Shown in pieces: positions 60,727 through 64,000 of a DNA stretch of 64,000 nt; the first letter of the stretch is position 1; the number at the start of each line of letters is the position of its first letter. Under the pieces are notes generated by a model, which was not told where the DNA came from, ran no database searches, and was given only the letters and a program-made list of their open reading frames with translations. The position numbers were made by a program, and so were the translations under genes. The stretch comes from Streptomyces aquilus (GTDB lineage Bacteria > Actinomycetota > Actinomycetes > Streptomycetales > Streptomycetaceae): contig NZ_CP034463.1 in the NCBI RefSeq assembly GCF_003955715.1, forward strand, positions 4,526,001 through 4,590,000, read 5' to 3'.

Positions 60727-61497
60727 GTGACCACCACTCCCATCGCCGACCGGACCACCTCCGTGGCCGCACGCGCCACGGATCTGTCGAAGATCTACGG
60801 ACAGGGCGAGACCCAGGTGGTCGCGCTCGACCGGGTCTCCGTCGAGTTCCGGCGGGCCGAGTTCACCGCGATCATGGGCCCGTCCGGGTCCGGGAAGTCC
60901 ACGCTGATGCACTGCGTGGCGGGGCTCGACACGTTCTCCTCCGGCTCCGTGCGCATCGGCGACACCGAACTGGGCTCGCTGAAGGACAAGCAGCTCACCA
61001 AGCTCCGCCGGGACAAGATCGGCTTCATCTTCCAGGCGTTCAACCTGCTGCCGACGCTGACCGCGCTGGAGAACATCACCCTGCCGATGGACATCGCGGG
61101 GCGGAAGCCGGACCAGCAGTGGCTGGAATCCGTCATCCAGATGGTCGGCCTCAAGGACCGGCTCTCGCACCGGCCCTCCCAGCTCTCCGGCGGCCAGCAG
61201 CAGCGCGTCGCCGTCGCCCGCGCCCTGGCCTCCCGCCCCGACATCATCTTCGGCGACGAGCCGACCGGAAACCTCGACTCCCGCTCCGGCGCCGAGGTGC
61301 TGGGCTTTCTCCGCAACTCCGTACGGGAGTTGGGGCAGACCGTGGTGATGGTGACCCATGACCCGGTCGCCGCCGCGTACGCGGACCGTGTCGTCTTCCT
61401 CGCCGACGGGCGGATCGTCGACGAGATGTACCGGCCGACGGCGGACAACGTGCTTGATTTCATGAAGCAGTTCGACGCGAAGGGCCGTACCTCCTGA
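60727..61497 (+). CDS. LolD/MacB-type ABC transporter ATP-binding protein
   Basis: The 256-residue ATPase has Walker A (GPSGSGKSTLMH), Q-loop (IGFIFQAFNLLPT), signature LSGGQQQRVAVARALA, Walker B (IIFGDEPTGNLD) and His switch (VMVTHDPVAA), in the pattern of FtsX/MacB-type exporters. AAGGAG is 9 bp before the GTG at 60727, and upstream starts are less likely. Its stop overlaps the permease start as TGATG. Confidence 0.92.
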   Translation: MTTTPIADRTTSVAARATDLSKIYGQGETQVVALDRVSVEFRRAEFTAIMGPSGSGKSTLMHCVAGLDTFSSGSVRIGDTELGSLKDKQLTKLRRDKIGFIFQAFNLLPTLTALENITLPMDIAGRKPDQQWLESVIQMVGLKDRLSHRPSQLSGGQQQRVAVARALASRPDIIFGDEPTGNLDSRSGAEVLGFLRNSVRELGQTVVMVTHDPVAAAYADRVVFLADGRIVDEMYRPTADNVLDFMKQFDAKGRTS

Positions 61498-64000
61498 TGT
61501 TCCGCACCGCCCTGCGCAACGTTCTCGCGCACAAGGCCCGGCTCCTCATGACCGTCCTCGCCGTGATGCTCGGCGTGGCCTTCGTGTCGGGGACGCTGGT
61601 CTTCACCAACACCATCTCGGACGCGTACCAGAACAGCTCCGCCAAGGGCTTCGACCAGGTCGACGTGGCGGTACAGCCCGACTACCAGGAGAGCAAGGGC
61701 GACAAGGTCGGCAAGACCCCCGAACTCACCCAGGCGCTGCTGGACGAGAGCGCGAGGACCCCGGGCGCCGCCTCCGCGATCGGCGTCGTCAGCGGCTTCA
61801 CCGCCCTCGCCGACAAGGACGGCAAGCTCGTCGGCGGCGGCTTCCAGACGAAGGGCGGGAACTACTGGGGCGCCAAGGACCCCCGGTACCCGCTCGTCGA
61901 GGGCGCCGCCCCGCGCGGTGCCGGCCAGGTCGCCATCGACTCGGAGACCGCGCGGCGCGCCGGGTACGAGGTCGGCGACACGGTCCGTATGTCGATCGAC
62001 GGCCCGGTCCTCACCCCCACCGTCTCCGGCATCTTCACCACCGACGACGGCAATGTCGCGGCCGGCGGCAGCCTCGCCCTGTTCGACACGGCGACCGCGC
62101 AGAAGCTGTTCGGCAAGACGGGCACGTACGACGAGATCGACGTGAAGGCCGCCCCGGGCACCTCCCAGACGGCGCTCAAGGCCGCGCTCGACAAGTCCCT
62201 GCCGACGAAGCTCGTCGAGACGACGACCGGCAAGGAACTCGCCGACAACCAGGCCGAGATGATCTCCTCGCAGATGGGCAGCTTCCGGCAGATGCTGCTG
62301 GTCTTCGCGGGCATCGCGCTGTTCGTCGGCACCTTCATCATCGCCAACACCTTCACCATGCTGGTCGCCCAGCGCACCAAGGAGCTGGCGCTGCTGCGGG
62401 CCGTCGGCGCCTCCCGGCGTCAGATCACTCGCTCGGTGCTCGTCGAGGCGTTCGTCGTCGGCACGGCCGCCGGGGTGACCGGCCTGGTCGCGGGCATCGG
62501 CATCGGCGCCGGGATGCGGTCGCTGATGGGCGCGCTGGACGCGACCGTCCCGGACGGGCCGCTGGTCGTCTCCGGCGGCACGGTCGCCACCGCCCTCGCG
62601 GTCGGCATCCTCATCACCATGCTGGCGGCGTGGCTGCCGGGCCGCCGGGCCGCGAAGATTCCGCCGGTCGCGGCGATGAGCAGCGTGCACGCGCAGGCCA
62701 CCACGAAGTCGCTGGTGCTGCGCAACACCCTCGGCGCGCTGTTCGCGGGCGCCGGTGTCGCGGTCGTCCTCGCGGCGACGACGATGAACGGCTCCGACGG
62801 CCAGGCCCCCATGGGCATCGGCGCGGTCCTGCTCATCCTCGGCGTGTTCATCCTGACCCCGCTGCTGTCCCGCCCGCTCATCGCGGCCGCCGCCCCGGTG
62901 CTGCGCGTGTTCGGTACGGCGGGCAAGCTCGCCCGGCAGAACTCGGTCCGCAATCCCCGTCGTACGGCTGCCACCGCATCCGCGCTGATGATCGGGCTGA
63001 CCCTGATCACCGGGATGACGGTGATGGCGGGCAGCCTCCAGAAGTCCATCGACAAGATGGCGTCGGCGGCGATCCGCGCGGACTACATCGTGTCGATGGC
63101 GAACGGCAACGAGCTGTCCCCGGACGTCGACCGGAAGCTGAACGCCACCGACGGTGTCACCACCACCAGCCCGCTGCGCAACGCCCCCTCGCGCATCGAC
63201 GGCGAGACCGAGTACCTGACCGGCGTGAACGGCTCGGCGATCGGCAAGCTGACCGACCTGAAGGTCGACAGCGGCTCCTTCAAGGTGGGCGGCGGCCAGG
63301 TGGTCGTCGACAGCGACACCGCCAAGTCCCGTGACTGGACGGCCGGTTCGACGTTCACCGCGCACTACGAGGACGGCAAGGCGCAGCGGCTCACGGTCTC
63401 GGCGGTCTACGAGGGCAACGAGCTGATCCGGGGCATCATGGTCGACAACAGGACCCTCACCCCGCATCTGACCGACCCGGCCGACATGCAGATCCTGGTG
63501 AAGACGGCCGACGGTGCCTCCGACGCCACCAAGGACCGGCTGGAGAAGGCCCTCGGCACCAACCCGGCCGTCAAGGTGCAGAGCAAGCAGGACCTGTCCG
63601 ACGACATCGCGCAGATGTTCACGCTGATCCTGAACATGGTCTACGGCCTGCTCGCCATGGCGGTGCTCGTCGCGGTCCTCGGGGTCATCAACACCCTGGC
63701 CATGTCGGTCTTCGAACGCTCGCAGGAGATCGGCATGCTCCGCGCGATCGGCCTGGACCGCAAGGGCGTCAAGCGGATGGTGCGCCTGGAGTCCCTGGTG
63801 ATCTCCCTGTTCGGCGGTGTCCTCGGCATCGGCCTGGGCGTGTTCTTCGGCTGGGCGGCCGGGGAGCTGCTGGGCACGAAGATGGCGACGTACGAACTCG
63901 TCCTGCCCTGGGGGCGGATGGCGCTCTTCCTGCTGGGCGCGGCGGTCGTCGGTGTGCTGGCGGCCCTGTGGCCGGCCCGGCGCGCGGCGAGGCTGAACAT
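61497..64000 (+). CDS. FtsX/MacB-type ABC transporter permease, 3' end outside the window
   Basis: The frame is open from the ATG at 61497 (overlapping the ATPase stop by one base) to the window end, at least 834 residues. It starts MFRTALRNVLAHKARLLM and carries an FtsX core: an N-terminal helix, an extracytoplasmic domain, a three-helix set (LLVFAGIALFVGTFIIANTFTM; MLRAVGASRRQ-type ALLRAVGASRRQI; GVTGLVAGIGIGAG), then a second copy after ~residue 440 (RNPRRTAATASALMIGLTLITGM) ending in NMVYGLLAMAVLVAVLGVIN and EIGMLRAIGLDRKGV. This is the duplicated architecture of large exporters of lipids or peptides. Confidence 0.92.
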   Translation, partial: MFRTALRNVLAHKARLLMTVLAVMLGVAFVSGTLVFTNTISDAYQNSSAKGFDQVDVAVQPDYQESKGDKVGKTPELTQALLDESARTPGAASAIGVVSGFTALADKDGKLVGGGFQTKGGNYWGAKDPRYPLVEGAAPRGAGQVAIDSETARRAGYEVGDTVRMSIDGPVLTPTVSGIFTTDDGNVAAGGSLALFDTATAQKLFGKTGTYDEIDVKAAPGTSQTALKAALDKSLPTKLVETTTGKELADNQAEMISSQMGSFRQMLLVFAGIALFVGTFIIANTFTMLVAQRTKELALLRAVGASRRQITRSVLVEAFVVGTAAGVTGLVAGIGIGAGMRSLMGALDATVPDGPLVVSGGTVATALAVGILITMLAAWLPGRRAAKIPPVAAMSSVHAQATTKSLVLRNTLGALFAGAGVAVVLAATTMNGSDGQAPMGIGAVLLILGVFILTPLLSRPLIAAAAPVLRVFGTAGKLARQNSVRNPRRTAATASALMIGLTLITGMTVMAGSLQKSIDKMASAAIRADYIVSMANGNELSPDVDRKLNATDGVTTTSPLRNAPSRIDGETEYLTGVNGSAIGKLTDLKVDSGSFKVGGGQVVVDSDTAKSRDWTAGSTFTAHYEDGKAQRLTVSAVYEGNELIRGIMVDNRTLTPHLTDPADMQILVKTADGASDATKDRLEKALGTNPAVKVQSKQDLSDDIAQMFTLILNMVYGLLAMAVLVAVLGVINTLAMSVFERSQEIGMLRAIGLDRKGVKRMVRLESLVISLFGGVLGIGLGVFFGWAAGELLGTKMATYELVLPWGRMALFLLGAAVVGVLAALWPARRAARLN

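Noticed and set aside
1..64000. Prophage, insertion sequence, integrase or CRISPR signs
   Set aside because: No transposase, integrase, phage structural gene, terminal repeats or spaced direct repeats were seen. Composition is uniform.

Overview
The window is a high-GC actinobacterial chromosome segment, almost certainly Streptomyces. The signs are strong third-position G/C, frequent GTG starts, many 4-bp ATGA/GTGA stop-start overlaps, and a leucyl-tRNA with anticodon UAA that matches the developmental tRNA bldA. Gene order (purK-purE-M19 dipeptidase, SigF/SigI-type sigma factor with STAS and ATPase partners, hutI/hutU region) recalls the S. coelicolor region around SCO3040-SCO3110. That comparison is from memory and was not searched. 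I saw no insertion sequence, prophage, CRISPR array or rRNA, so this looks like core chromosome with small accessory patches.

Layout. 1-10.5 kb is mostly cell envelope: three LytR-CpsA-Psr (LCP) ligases, a membrane glycosyltransferase and a UDP-glucose dehydrogenase. They are interspersed with a SAM methyltransferase, a Cys/Met-rich copper-type four-helix protein, a thioesterase and an acyl-CoA dehydrogenase. 10.5-20.3 kb holds a CGNR regulator facing two VOC proteins across an array of GTTAC sites, an M19-dipeptidase homologue that has lost its metal ligands, a MerR/ene-reductase pair, the purK-purE-dipeptidase operon, a GtrA protein and a two-component system. 20.6-26.4 kb holds a peptide symporter and a surface-protein island with one LAATG and one LPQTG sortase substrate plus two membrane-anchored companions. 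26.5-28.1 kb is a divergent seryl-tRNA synthetase behind what reads as a serine T-box riboswitch. 28.2-31.1 kb contains an AhpD-type protein and a partner-switching sigma module. 31.1-38.1 kb is the histidine-utilisation run hutU, M20 hydrolase, hutF, hutI, with a divergent LysA-like decarboxylase. 38.3-40.4 kb is a cluster of three roadblock-type proteins and a DUF4388-like protein with no GTPase or kinase.

41-46.9 kb is the most interesting stretch. An RpiR regulator and a histidine-ammonia-lyase homologue lacking the Ala-Ser-Gly triad that makes the MIO cofactor stand back to back with a complete OpuC-type ABC transporter for a quaternary-amine-like ligand. I infer a possible uptake and elimination pathway for a trimethylated histidine such as ergothioneine or hercynine.

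47-64 kb is mixed metabolism and envelope: a Tat-exported beta-carbonic anhydrase, an SDR facing an MmyB-type regulator, cystathionine beta-synthase, an SGNH hydrolase, a thiolase, small conserved actinobacterial proteins, a Bax-inhibitor-1 protein, PobA, a lipoprotein/membrane-protein pair, bldA, and a LolD/FtsX-type ABC exporter cut by the window edge.
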